From Nitrospiraceae bacterium UBA6898 (GTDB lineage: Bacteria > Nitrospirota > Thermodesulfovibrionia > Thermodesulfovibrionales > UBA6898), in assembly GCA_002448975.1 (NCBI GenBank), contig DKBO01000226.1, positions 1 to 34,059 of the forward strand: 34,059 nt of DNA. Reading direction: 5' to 3'. The position numbers were made by a program, and so were the translations under genes. Of the stretch, positions 24,905 through 31,955 are shown piece by piece. The notes beneath the pieces were generated by a model that made no database searches, was not told the DNA's origin, and worked only from the letters and a program-made list of their open reading frames with translations. Numbering within the stretch: the stretch's first letter is position 1; every line of letters begins with the position of its first letter.

Positions 24905-24934
24905 ACCCTATCGTATCAGATCTAGTTTTGTCAA
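24905..24934 (-). promoter_or_regulatory. Promoter of the Ni/Co leader and operon
   Basis: TTGACA (24929-24934), 18-base spacer, TAGGGT (24905-24910) on the minus strand; start expected near 24898. The -35 is a perfect consensus; the -10 is weaker. The leader that follows contains two copies of AGGAACTG about 17 bases apart. Confidence 0.5.
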
Positions 24935-25035
24935 CCTGCGGCGACGGCATGCCTGATCCACATATTCGCAAAACCGGAAGGGAGTTTATGGTAAAATAAA
25001 ACACTTTATTTTCCCGGAGAAAGTGTCCGCCGCCC

Positions 25036-26526
25036 GTGCACCATAAACTGAGGAGAAGCACAAGAAAGAAGGCCTGCACGCATTCCCCGCAGCCCTGCAA
25101 GAAGGGCCGCTATACTTCCTCCGTTGTCCCTCTTGACAAGTTCCGCGAAGAATGCGGCGTCTTTGGCGTTTACGGACATCCTGAAGCAGCAAACCTTGCC
25201 TATCTTGGTCTCTATGCATTACAGCACAGGGGTCAGGAGGGAGCCGGCATCTGTTCGTCTGACGGAAGGCAGCTCTATCTTGAAAAGGCCATGGGGCTTG
25301 TTGCGGACATTTTCAGCGAAAAAAGACTGCGAAAACTCCCCGGCCATATTGCGATCGGCCACAACCGTTACTCCACGGCCGGCAGCAGCGTCCTTAAGAA
25401 TGTGCAGCCGATTGTTGCCAACTTCTCTCTTGGAACGCTGGCCCTGGCGCATAACGGCAATCTTGTCAACGCACCTGAACTCAGGAAGACCCTTGAAGAT
25501 GAAGGCGCCATATTTCAGTCAACGTCGGACAGCGAAGTTGTCGTTCATCTCATCGCGCATTCCAAGGGAGATACCTTTGCAGAAAGGGTCGTTCAGGCTC
25601 TGAGGGAGATCAGCGGGGCCTATAGTCTCCTGATACTCCGGGAAAAGGAACTTATTGCGGTCAGGGACCCGTACGGCGTGAGGCCGCTCTGTGTCGGCCA
25701 GGTCGATGGCGCATATGTGGTGGCTTCAGAGACCTGCGCCCTTGACCTCATCAGTGCCACATACATCCGTGACATTGAGCCGGGCGAGATGGTAATCATC
25801 ACTGATAACGGGATGACATCGCAAAAGATTCTTCCGAGTCTTCGGACGGCGTTCTGCATCTTTGAGTTCATCTACTTTGCCCGACCTGACAGCAATATTT
25901 TCGGCGGGCAGAATGTCAACGAGATCAGGAAAGAATTCGGCAGGCAGCTTGCAAGGGAATCAAAGGTTGCGGCTGACCTTGTCATTCCTGTCCCGGACTC
26001 CGGTGTTCCTGCAGCATTGGGCTACTCTGAAGAGAGCGGCATACCCTTTGATTTTGGTCTCATTCGGAACCATTATATCGGCAGGACCTTTATCGAGCCG
26101 AAGCAGAGCATCAGGCATTTCGGCGTTAAAATCAAGCTGAATCCGGTAAAGAAGCTTATTCAGGGTAAGCGCCTTGTCGTGATCGATGATTCTATTGTGC
26201 GGGGTACTACGAGCAAAAAGATCGTCAAGATGCTGCGGGAGACCGGGGGTGCGAAGGAAGTCCATCTGAGGATCAGTTCTCCTCCTACCATCATGCCCTG
26301 TTATTACGGAATCGATACCCCAACGCGGCAGGAGCTTATCGCATCGAGCCACGGGGTTGAAGAGATAAGAAAATATGTGACCGCTGATTCGCTTGCATAT
26401 CTGGATCTGGACGGTCTCAAGAAGATCGTGCCTGGTGCCGACCGGTATTGCTCCGCCTGTTTCGACAACTTTTATCCGATCAGTTTCCCCGGCGAGCATC
26501 TTGAACAGATGGAATTTTTCTTCTAG
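25036..26526 (+). CDS. purF: Amidophosphoribosyltransferase PurF
   Basis: First committed enzyme of purine synthesis. The mature enzyme starts at the nucleophile Cys of CGVFGVYGHPEAANL. The glutaminase domain continues with HRGQEGAGI and HNRYSTAGSS; the phosphoribosyltransferase has the PRPP loop VVIDDSIVRGTTSKK. Four Cys (FCIFEFIYFARPDS, MPCYYGIDT, YCSACFDN) match the [4Fe-4S] ligands of the Bacillus-type enzyme, so it is probably oxygen-sensitive. Start unsure: the only good in-frame start is GTG at 25036, giving a 39-residue leader before the Cys, longer and more basic than the usual short propeptide; a GGAGAAAG lies 13 bases upstream. Confidence 0.93.
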   Translation: MHHKLRRSTRKKACTHSPQPCKKGRYTSSVVPLDKFREECGVFGVYGHPEAANLAYLGLYALQHRGQEGAGICSSDGRQLYLEKAMGLVADIFSEKRLRKLPGHIAIGHNRYSTAGSSVLKNVQPIVANFSLGTLALAHNGNLVNAPELRKTLEDEGAIFQSTSDSEVVVHLIAHSKGDTFAERVVQALREISGAYSLLILREKELIAVRDPYGVRPLCVGQVDGAYVVASETCALDLISATYIRDIEPGEMVIITDNGMTSQKILPSLRTAFCIFEFIYFARPDSNIFGGQNVNEIRKEFGRQLARESKVAADLVIPVPDSGVPAALGYSEESGIPFDFGLIRNHYIGRTFIEPKQSIRHFGVKIKLNPVKKLIQGKRLVVIDDSIVRGTTSKKIVKMLRETGGAKEVHLRISSPPTIMPCYYGIDTPTRQELIASSHGVEEIRKYVTADSLAYLDLDGLKKIVPGADRYCSACFDNFYPISFPGEHLEQMEFFF

Positions 26527-26545
26527 TCCGGACCTGTTCCCCGCC

Positions 26546-26574
26546 TTGACAAACAAGGCACCACGCAATATATT
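26546..26574 (+). promoter_or_regulatory. Consensus promoter ahead of the leader ORF and M29 gene
   Basis: TTGACA (26546-26551), 17-base spacer, TATATT (26569-26574), starting 20 bases after the purF stop. Start expected near 26581. One of the best sigma70-type matches in the window; it should drive the aminopeptidase-cutA-pfkA group. Confidence 0.75.
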
Positions 26575-26601
26575 CTGTAGTGAGTGCTTAACCAGGAGGG
26601 C

Positions 26602-26697
26602 ATGTTCTGCATGATCGAAATTTCTTTTTTAGCAGGCATTTCCTGCTCCGTGTCGTTATCAGCCATAACGTTATTCCCGGGGGAGGGACCCCGGTGA
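26602..26697 (+). CDS. 31-codon leader ORF coupled to the M29 aminopeptidase
   Basis: Begins ATG after AGGAGGGC, a strong ribosome binding site, about 20 bases from the predicted transcript start. The peptide is hydrophobic in the middle (ISFLAGISCSVSLSAITLF) and ends in GEGPR. Its TGA (26695-26697) overlaps the GTG start of the next gene (26694), so ribosomes ending here could restart. It could be a regulatory leader peptide or a small membrane protein; no family is recognised. Confidence 0.4.
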   Translation: MFCMIEISFLAGISCSVSLSAITLFPGEGPR

Positions 26698-27830
26698 TTA
26701 CCACCGTTCTCAGGAACATATTCACAAAGAATCTCTCGGTAAAAAGAGACGAACGGGTCCTGGTCCTTACGGACAGGCCTGCCCCACAGGAACACCTCGA
26801 TGGTGGGGCTGTCGAACAGAGGACAAGACTTTCCTGTATCGCCTTTCTTGCAGCGGAGATGGGCAAAACGGTCGCACGGGAAGTGGTCTGCCTCGAATAT
26901 GCATCTGCCGGGGCTCATGGGGTTGAGCCCCCTGCCATGGCCTGGGAAAAGGCCTTCGGCAGGAAGGCAGTGGCTGCGTTGCGCAAACACCGTTTGCTTG
27001 ACAGGCTCCTTGCAAAAAGAATGACCGACAAAGAGCTGACGACAGCGGAAGATGTCATCAGAAGGCACAAGGCTGACGCAGTGGATGCGGTCATTGCCCT
27101 GTCGTATTTCTCAACAAGCCATACGCGCTTCCGGGACATGCTGACACGTGTATGCTGCACGCGGTATGCGAGCATGCCGCTTTTTGACGTGAACATGCTC
27201 GAAGGTCCCATGCATGTTGACTGGAAGGCTCTGGCTGCACGAACAAAGAAGGTCGCCAAGGAGGTTTCCGGTGCAGAGTTCATCTCTATCAAGACACCGA
27301 ACGGTACGGACATATCCTTTTCCGTAGCAGGGAGGGCAGCAGGTATTGATACCGGACTGCTAAACGCTCCCGGGGCGTTCGGCAACCTTCCGGCCGGCGA
27401 GGTATATCTTGCTCCTGTGGAGGGGACAGCAAACGGAGAGCTTGTGCTCGCATGGGCCCCGGGGAGAGAACTCGTATCGGCAGTAACGCTTACCGTAAGA
27501 AATGGTTTGGTGGAAGATGTTGTCGGGAAAGAGAAATACGCCCTGGACCTGGAAATGAAGCTTTCTGAACGGATCGAGAACAGGAATATCGCCGAGTTCG
27601 GTATCGGTACGAACGACATGGCGAAAAGGCCGGATAACATCCTTGAATCGGAGAAGATCCTCGGCACCATTCATATCGCCCTTGGAGATAACAGCTCTTT
27701 TGGCGGCAAGGTCCAGACCCCGTTTCACCAGGACTTCATTTTTTTCCGGCCGACGGTGCAGATGACCAACAGAAAAGGAAAAAAGACGGTTCTCATGAAG
27801 CAGGGGAAGTTTGCGGAAGGAGTGCTATGA
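26694..27830 (+). CDS. M29 family aminopeptidase (thermophilic metalloprotease family)
   Basis: Cytosolic leucine-type aminopeptidase. 378 aa. Marks of the family: NLSVKRDERVLVLTDRP at the start, IKTPNGTDISFSVAGR, then NLPAGEVYLAPVEGTANGELV (Glu metal ligands), IAEFGIGTND and the ligand-rich end segment LGTIHIALGDNSSFGG...PFHQDFIF (His, Asp). All expected metal-binding residues seem present. The GTG start (26694) has GGGAGGG eight bases before it and overlaps the leader ORF stop. Its stop overlaps the cutA start (ATGA). Confidence 0.9.
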   Translation: MITTVLRNIFTKNLSVKRDERVLVLTDRPAPQEHLDGGAVEQRTRLSCIAFLAAEMGKTVAREVVCLEYASAGAHGVEPPAMAWEKAFGRKAVAALRKHRLLDRLLAKRMTDKELTTAEDVIRRHKADAVDAVIALSYFSTSHTRFRDMLTRVCCTRYASMPLFDVNMLEGPMHVDWKALAARTKKVAKEVSGAEFISIKTPNGTDISFSVAGRAAGIDTGLLNAPGAFGNLPAGEVYLAPVEGTANGELVLAWAPGRELVSAVTLTVRNGLVEDVVGKEKYALDLEMKLSERIENRNIAEFGIGTNDMAKRPDNILESEKILGTIHIALGDNSSFGGKVQTPFHQDFIFFRPTVQMTNRKGKKTVLMKQGKFAEGVL

Positions 27831-28150
27831 CAGATTCCCTGGTTGTGCTTATAACCGCTGCAACGGAGGATGAAGCAACCGGCATTGCAAAAGCTCTCGT
27901 CGAGGGAAGGCTTGCTGCATGCGTCAACATCGTCAAACAGATCCGCTCCATCTACCGTTGGCAGGGCAAGGTAGCGGACGAACAAGAAGTCCTCATGATA
28001 GCCAAGACGAGAAAAGAGTTGTTTTCCGATGTGGTGCGCAAGGTCAAAGAACTTCACAGCTACTCTGTCCCCGAGGTCATTGCCCTGCCGATCGTCGTCG
28101 GTTTCGAGGAATATCTTGGCTGGCTCAGGACAGAGACCGCCCAAGGTTAG
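27827..28150 (+). CDS. cutA: Divalent cation tolerance protein CutA
   Basis: 107 aa, the normal CutA1 size. Typical strand-helix pattern: VVLITAATEDEATGIAKALVEGRLAACVN, then IYRWQGKVADEQEVLMIAKT and a C-terminal YSVPEVIALPIVVGFEEYLGWL. CutA1 is a small trimeric protein linked to copper tolerance in E. coli, with a debated role. Start overlaps the M29 stop; pfkA follows after three bases. Confidence 0.96.
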   Translation: MTDSLVVLITAATEDEATGIAKALVEGRLAACVNIVKQIRSIYRWQGKVADEQEVLMIAKTRKELFSDVVRKVKELHSYSVPEVIALPIVVGFEEYLGWLRTETAQG

Positions 28151-28153
28151 CTG

Positions 28154-29233
28154 ATGAGGATAGGGGTCCTTACCGGAGGAGGTGATGCTCCGGGTCTGAA
28201 CGGCGTGATCAGGGCAATTGTAAGGAGTGCGACCCTCAAGTACGGATGGACAGTCATCGGGATCTTCGATGGGTTCGAAGGATTGCTGGGGAAGAAGAAC
28301 ACCAAGGAGCTTAAGCCCTGGAATACGCGCGGCATCCTGTCTCGTGGGGGGACGATCCTTGGCACCACGAACCGGGGGAACCCCTTCGCGGTCAAGGTGC
28401 GCGAAAAGGGAAAACCGACAGAGAAAGATCTCTCCGACGCGGCCATAGGAAATATCCGAAAGCTCAGGCTCGATGCTCTTGTCGTCATAGGGGGCGACGG
28501 TTCCCTTGCCATAGCAAACAGGCTCTTTCGTAAGGGTGTTCCTGTGGTCGGCGTTCCGAAGACGATCGATAATGATCTGTCCGAGACCCATGTGACCTTC
28601 GGTTTTACGACTGCGGTCGAGACGGCGACTGAAGCGCTTGACAAGCTCCATACCACAGCAGAGAGCCATCACCGGGTTATGGTGGTCGAGGTGATGGGAC
28701 GATATGCAGGCTGGATAGCTCTTGAGGCCGGCATAGCCGGCAGCGCTGACGTGATCCTTATCCCCGAGATCCCCTATGGCATGGACAGGGTCTGCCGTAA
28801 GATTGCCGAGCGGAAACAGGCGCATTGCTGCTCCAGCATTGTTGTTGTCGCCGAAGGGGCACGGCCGCTGCGCGGAAAGATGGCGGTGATCGAAAGGGAT
28901 CCATCAGGGTATGCAATCCGTTTTTCCGGAGCAGCAGCTGCCGTGGGGGACGGGATCAGACAACAGACCGGCATGGATGTGCGCGTTACCGTGCTCGGCC
29001 ATGTGCAGCGGGGAGGGTCCCCCTGTGCAGCCGACAGAATTCTGGCAACGCAGTACGGTGTGAAGGCTGTAGAACTGGTCTTCCGGAAGAGGTTTGGCCA
29101 TATGGTCTCCTACAAGCCACCGGAGATCACGTCGGTCCCGATCGGAAAGGCTGTCAGAAAGATCAAGCTCGTTGACCCCGACAGTGAGATGGTACGTGCT
29201 GCTGAATCCATCGGTGTCAGTTTTGGCAGATAA
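28154..29233 (+). CDS. pfkA: 6-phosphofructokinase
   Basis: Phosphorylates fructose-6-phosphate in glycolysis. The protein starts RIGVLTGGGDAPGLNGVIR, has the phosphate loop IGGDGSL (113-118) and the catalytic Asp139 in PKTIDND, and later MGRYAGWIALE. 359 aa is in the range for group II/III enzymes. Gly116 in GGDGS favours ATP as donor (PPi enzymes carry Asp there), while Lys136 in PKTIDND is the residue usual in PPi enzymes (Gly in E. coli PfkA). This Gly/Lys pair is known in some ATP-dependent bacterial enzymes, so ATP is likelier. A rubredoxin-like gene follows after 20 bases. Confidence 0.95.
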   Translation: MRIGVLTGGGDAPGLNGVIRAIVRSATLKYGWTVIGIFDGFEGLLGKKNTKELKPWNTRGILSRGGTILGTTNRGNPFAVKVREKGKPTEKDLSDAAIGNIRKLRLDALVVIGGDGSLAIANRLFRKGVPVVGVPKTIDNDLSETHVTFGFTTAVETATEALDKLHTTAESHHRVMVVEVMGRYAGWIALEAGIAGSADVILIPEIPYGMDRVCRKIAERKQAHCCSSIVVVAEGARPLRGKMAVIERDPSGYAIRFSGAAAAVGDGIRQQTGMDVRVTVLGHVQRGGSPCAADRILATQYGVKAVELVFRKRFGHMVSYKPPEITSVPIGKAVRKIKLVDPDSEMVRAAESIGVSFGR

Positions 29234-29253
29234 ACCGTGCAGAAGGAGATGCT

Positions 29254-29448
29254 ATGACAATATGGAAATGCAATGCATGCGGCAATACCGTTAAAGCTGA
29301 CACACCGCCTGATATCTGCCCCTCCTGCAAGGAACGGTGTGAATATATCGATGTTACCTGCTACATTCCGGGCTGCGGCGGCCCGGCATCAGACAACATC
29401 AATGCCGAGGTCTTCGACGAGAGCAAAGACCCCGGCAAGGGCAAGTAA
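29254..29448 (+). CDS. Rubredoxin-like iron protein (64 aa)
   Basis: Two Cys pairs CNACG (6-9) and CPSC (22-25) make a rubredoxin-type FeS4 site; the spacing is shorter than in classical rubredoxin and resembles the rubrerythrin C-terminal domain. Two further Cys, in VTCYIPGCGG (35-41), are a less usual second pair. The SD AAGGAGATGCT is well placed before the ATG. Probably a small electron carrier, perhaps serving the ferritin-like protein encoded downstream; that link is inference. Confidence 0.85.
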   Translation: MTIWKCNACGNTVKADTPPDICPSCKERCEYIDVTCYIPGCGGPASDNINAEVFDESKDPGKGK

Positions 29449-29521
29449 TTGTCGATGCAGAGGCTGGAGTTGAGGAGGGTTTTATGAACCGGGCGAGTAA
29501 ACACAGAGGAGGTCCTGCCGC

Positions 29522-30034
29522 TTGGGGCTGATCGGAGCGGTCTGGGGCATTACGGGGGTGATACTCCTGCTTTCGAGCGCTGTATACCGGCTTTCGAGCG
29601 CGGCGCTCAGCGCTTTTGCCTCACCCTGGCAGTGGCAGCACTGGATTTTTCTGTTCTTTGTCCTCTTTTTCATGGCCTATGCTGAAGGGTATCGCGCCTT
29701 CCAGCAGCGGTTCTCGCCCCGGGTGGCAGCGCGGGCAAAATATCTCACGAAGAATCCCTCCTTCTTCCGTGTCCTCTTCGCGCCGCTCTTCTGCATGGGA
29801 TTCTTTCATGCCACTAAGAAGAGAAAGATCACGTCGTTTTCCGTTACTGCCGGCATTATTCTCCTGGTAATTCTTGTCCGCGCGGTTTCGCAGCCCTGGC
29901 GGGGCATTATCGACCTTGGTGTTGTTGTCGGCCTGACCTGGGGGATCGTCTCGATACTGGTCTTCAGCATACAGGCATTTACTTCGGAGAGTTTTGCCTA
30001 TGCACCAGAAGTTCCCGGAGAGGGTCAGGACTGA
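29522..30034 (+). CDS. Multi-pass membrane protein, unknown function, apparent frameshift at its start
   Basis: 170 aa with about four membrane helices (LIGAVWGITGVILLL; HWIFLFFVLFFMAYAEGY; FSVTAGIILLVILVRAV; LGVVVGLTWGIVSILVF) and a basic cytosolic loop RAFQQRFSPRVAARAKY. No family recognised. The only in-frame start is TTG at 29522, with GGAGG nine bases before. A better start lies at ATG 29484 (GAGGAGGG, four bases before), but its frame stops after 15 codons. One extra G in the GGGG run at 29524-29527 would join the two as MNRASKHRGGPAAWG plus LIGAV, giving 183 aa. So either a TTG start or a missing base. Confidence 0.7.
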   Translation: MGLIGAVWGITGVILLLSSAVYRLSSAALSAFASPWQWQHWIFLFFVLFFMAYAEGYRAFQQRFSPRVAARAKYLTKNPSFFRVLFAPLFCMGFFHATKKRKITSFSVTAGIILLVILVRAVSQPWRGIIDLGVVVGLTWGIVSILVFSIQAFTSESFAYAPEVPGEGQD

Positions 30035-30147
30035 GCATCCCACCTTCCGGGTGCGACTGATTGTAAAGGGAATGGCGGTATGATAGAGTGATATCCATCA
30101 GGAAGCGATCACCGCTTATTCTTATTCCATCGCTGAAAGGAGCAGTT

Positions 30148-30501
30148 ATGAAGAGTTTCAAACTGTTGGGTTTCTTCTTTGCAGGAGCCTTCTGCATAGT
30201 TTCTTTTGCCGGTACAGGTATTGCTGCAGAAAATACGGGCGAGGTGCTGTTCAATGAGCATTGTGCAGCCTGTCACCGCGATGGCGGGAATATCCTGAAC
30301 CCGAAAAAGACCCTGAGCAGGCAGGACCGCGAAGCGAACCAAATCACGACCGCTGCTGATATCATCAGCAAGATGAGAAACCCCGGACCAGCACCGACAC
30401 ATCCCCAGAACTTGGCCGGCATGAAAATGTTCGATAAATACAAGATTTCCGATGACGAGGCGCAGAAGATCGCAGACTACATCCTGACAACGTTCAAGTA
30501 G
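30148..30501 (+). CDS. c6/c553-like monohaem cytochrome c
   Basis: 117 aa from the ATG at 30148 (AAAGGAGC before it); a longer frame to 30088 lacks a start signal. Signal peptide 1-26 (cleavage near GIAA). The haem-binding motif CAACH is at 39-43. GGNILNPKKTL after it resembles cytochromes c6 and c553, and the axial Met is probably in AGMKMF. A periplasmic electron carrier. The ferritin-like gene follows 59 bases downstream. Confidence 0.92.
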   Translation: MKSFKLLGFFFAGAFCIVSFAGTGIAAENTGEVLFNEHCAACHRDGGNILNPKKTLSRQDREANQITTAADIISKMRNPGPAPTHPQNLAGMKMFDKYKISDDEAQKIADYILTTFK

Positions 30502-30560
30502 TTTATTGCTGCTCAGGGATTGAACGGAGAATAAGGCGTATACAAGAGAAGGAGGAGCCC

Positions 30561-31070
30561 GTGACCGCTGAACAGAACCTTATCAGGATTTTCGAATATG
30601 CACTGAACCAGGAAGAGACCGGGAAGAGTTTTTTTCAGGCTGCGCTGGCGCGCATGGGCTGGGGAGCGGCCGTAAGCGCCTTCAAGCGTGTGATCGAGGA
30701 GGAAGAGAAGCATATCCTTTTCATCAATAATATTCTGCGCGGCCTGAAACAGGGGGGGCCTGGCCAGATAACCCTTGAAAAAGAGATCGTCCTGCCCCGG
30801 ACCAACTTCTTTGATGACCGAGCACGAGCAGGGTTTTCAGAGCAGGTGCTCCTTGAATCCATGGTCTCGGATGTTACGGTCTTCAGCATGGCTTGGCTGA
30901 TCGAGAAAGATCTGAGCGAGTTCTATGAAAAGATGGCGGGCCAAACAGAAGGAAAGGCCAAAGAGGCGCTTTCGATGCTCGCCGGTTGGGAACGCGGCCA
31001 CGAACGCTTCTTCCGGGAGTTCCGCGAGCAGTTGACCAAGGTCTATGACACTATGCCCTGGGGCGGATAA
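30561..31070 (+). CDS. Ferritin-like diiron protein (169 aa)
   Basis: Four-helix-bundle pattern with two ExxH motifs: EEEKH in helix 2 (about 63-67) and ERGHE in helix 4 (about 143-147), plus Glu in NQEETG and LSEFYE. These are the diiron ligands of rubrerythrin/ferritin-like proteins. No rubredoxin domain is attached, but a rubredoxin-like gene is upstream. GTG start at 30561 after GGAGGAG. No signal peptide, so cytosolic. The 3' end is nearly repeated at 31780-31805, a sign of an old duplication. Confidence 0.85.
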   Translation: MTAEQNLIRIFEYALNQEETGKSFFQAALARMGWGAAVSAFKRVIEEEEKHILFINNILRGLKQGGPGQITLEKEIVLPRTNFFDDRARAGFSEQVLLESMVSDVTVFSMAWLIEKDLSEFYEKMAGQTEGKAKEALSMLAGWERGHERFFREFREQLTKVYDTMPWGG

Positions 31071-31227
31071 GCCATAAGCGGAGAACCTTTTCCCCTGGCT
31101 GCAGATTCCGACGCTTCATTATCATGTCCTTCAGCCTCTCCGGCCGTAACATAGCGATTAAAAAGTCAAATTCATCTGAAAAGAGCGACGAGATCTCCTT
31201 TCTGTAACACTCCCCCTGTAAACCTGA

Positions 31228-31249
31228 TATAATTGTGCAGAGTACAATT
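31228..31249 (+). promoter_or_regulatory. -10 element and inverted repeat before the small membrane protein
   Basis: TATAAT (31228-31233) overlaps the inverted repeat AATTGT-gcagagt-ACAATT (31231-31236, 31244-31249), an operator-like arrangement. No strong -35. Confidence 0.35.
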
Positions 31250-31275
31250 AGAATTAGAATACGGGAGAAGCTACT

Positions 31276-31524
31276 TTGGACTTGCATGGATATACAGAAC
31301 AAGTTGTCTCCTTCTTGCGAAACAATCCACTGATAGCCATGTTAGCAGCTGTCGTCTTCGTTTTCTTGATCTATAGAAGACCAAAGCTAATGTTATCGTT
31401 TCTTATTCTAATACTTATTTTAGTCAGCACGTACTATGTGATCATGTCCATGTCTTTCTCAGCAAAAATTGAGAAACAGCGGTTAATCCATAAATCTGAA
31501 GAGAGTACGACTATCGAGAGATAG
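31276..31524 (+). CDS. Small membrane protein with two helices (82 aa)
   Basis: Residues 17-34 (LIAMLAAVVFVFLIYRR) and 38-58 (LMLSFLILILILVSTYYVI) are membrane helices with a basic turn between, and a charged C-terminal tail (KIEKQRLIHKSEES). TTG start with GGGAG ten bases before. AT-rich relative to neighbours. No family recognised; it may belong to the sequence between the ferritin-like gene and its remnant copy. Confidence 0.55.
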   Translation: MDLHGYTEQVVSFLRNNPLIAMLAAVVFVFLIYRRPKLMLSFLILILILVSTYYVIMSMSFSAKIEKQRLIHKSEESTTIER

Positions 31525-31701
31525 TGAACTTCTCAATTAAGGCACTGCCTTCTTTCATGTTCAATGCTTCATACATTCCTTCCTGGGCTTAACGACAGTT
31601 TCAATCTCCGGTAACTATATCGTTCATGTAAACCCGCAACAATTTCACTTCTTGCTAACTGAGCATGGTCATATGTAATAATTACCCGACTCATGGTTCG
31701 G

Positions 31702-31818
31702 CATCTAATTTCTGATTCTGAACCAGCCGGTGAGGTGGAGGACGGCCGCGAAGGCTCCTTCTGAGCGTACCTCGAGAAATTGACCAAGATCTATGACACT
31801 ATGCCTCACATAGAATAA
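31702..31818 (+). pseudogene. 3' remnant of a second ferritin-like gene
   Basis: The end reads AYLEKLTKIYDTMPHIE-stop, against REQLTKVYDTMPWGG of the intact gene at 30561-31070. At base level 25 of 26 positions match between 31034-31059 and 31780-31805. Further upstream the frame gives VEDGREGSF before an in-frame TGA (31762-31764), aligning with WERGHERFF without gaps. The TGA sits at an Arg codon of the intact copy, consistent with CGA to TGA decay. The 5' boundary is uncertain. Confidence 0.7.
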
Positions 31819-31855
31819 GCTGTTATTCTTTTTGCGGCGGACTGTGAACTAGTCG

Positions 31856-31881
31856 GACCACCTGCGGCATCACAGGTGGTC
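31856..31881. terminator. Perfect 9-bp hairpin between convergent genes
   Basis: GACCACCTG (31856-31864), 8-base loop, CAGGTGGTC (31873-31881). It lies between the plus-strand small genes and the minus-strand secreted protein gene, so it could end transcription from both sides. No long T-run on either side. Confidence 0.45.
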
Positions 31882-31955
31882 TCATCAGTTTCATGAATGT
31901 CATACTTGTCCCTACTTAAATGTACGATGTCCCGGAACTCTTACCCCCCATTTTT

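Larger units (their letters stand above)
24727..25035. other. Region between the Ni/Co operon and purF
   Basis: Holds, on the minus strand, a promoter (24905-24934) and a leader of about 110 bases ending in a strong hairpin and T-run. On the plus strand, the purF upstream region is included; I see no clear plus-strand promoter. No coding sequence is convincing. Confidence 0.5.
31525..31955. other. AT-rich interval with a ferritin-like gene remnant and a hairpin
   Basis: Contains the decayed ferritin-like 3' end (to 31818) and a hairpin (31856-31881). The first 160 bases hold no recognisable gene. A 72-codon minus-strand frame (31569-31787) lies antisense to the remnant and has no support. 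Confidence 0.5.

Noticed and set aside
24786..24934. Cobalamin or NiCo riboswitch upstream of cbiM
   Set aside because: Conserved elements of these classes as I know them are not present; kept only as an unclassified leader.
27725..28825. 366-codon minus-strand frame opposite cutA and pfkA
   Set aside because: Antisense to two certain genes; no recognisable motif.
31051..31302. 83-codon minus-strand frame between the ferritin-like gene and the small membrane protein
   Set aside because: Its N-terminus looks like a signal segment, but it covers the plus-strand promoter region and has no family; support is too weak.
31762..31764. In-frame TGA in the ferritin-like remnant read as selenocysteine
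   Set aside because: It aligns with an Arg codon of the intact copy, the 5' part of the gene is lost, and no SECIS-like hairpin directly follows; decay is simpler.
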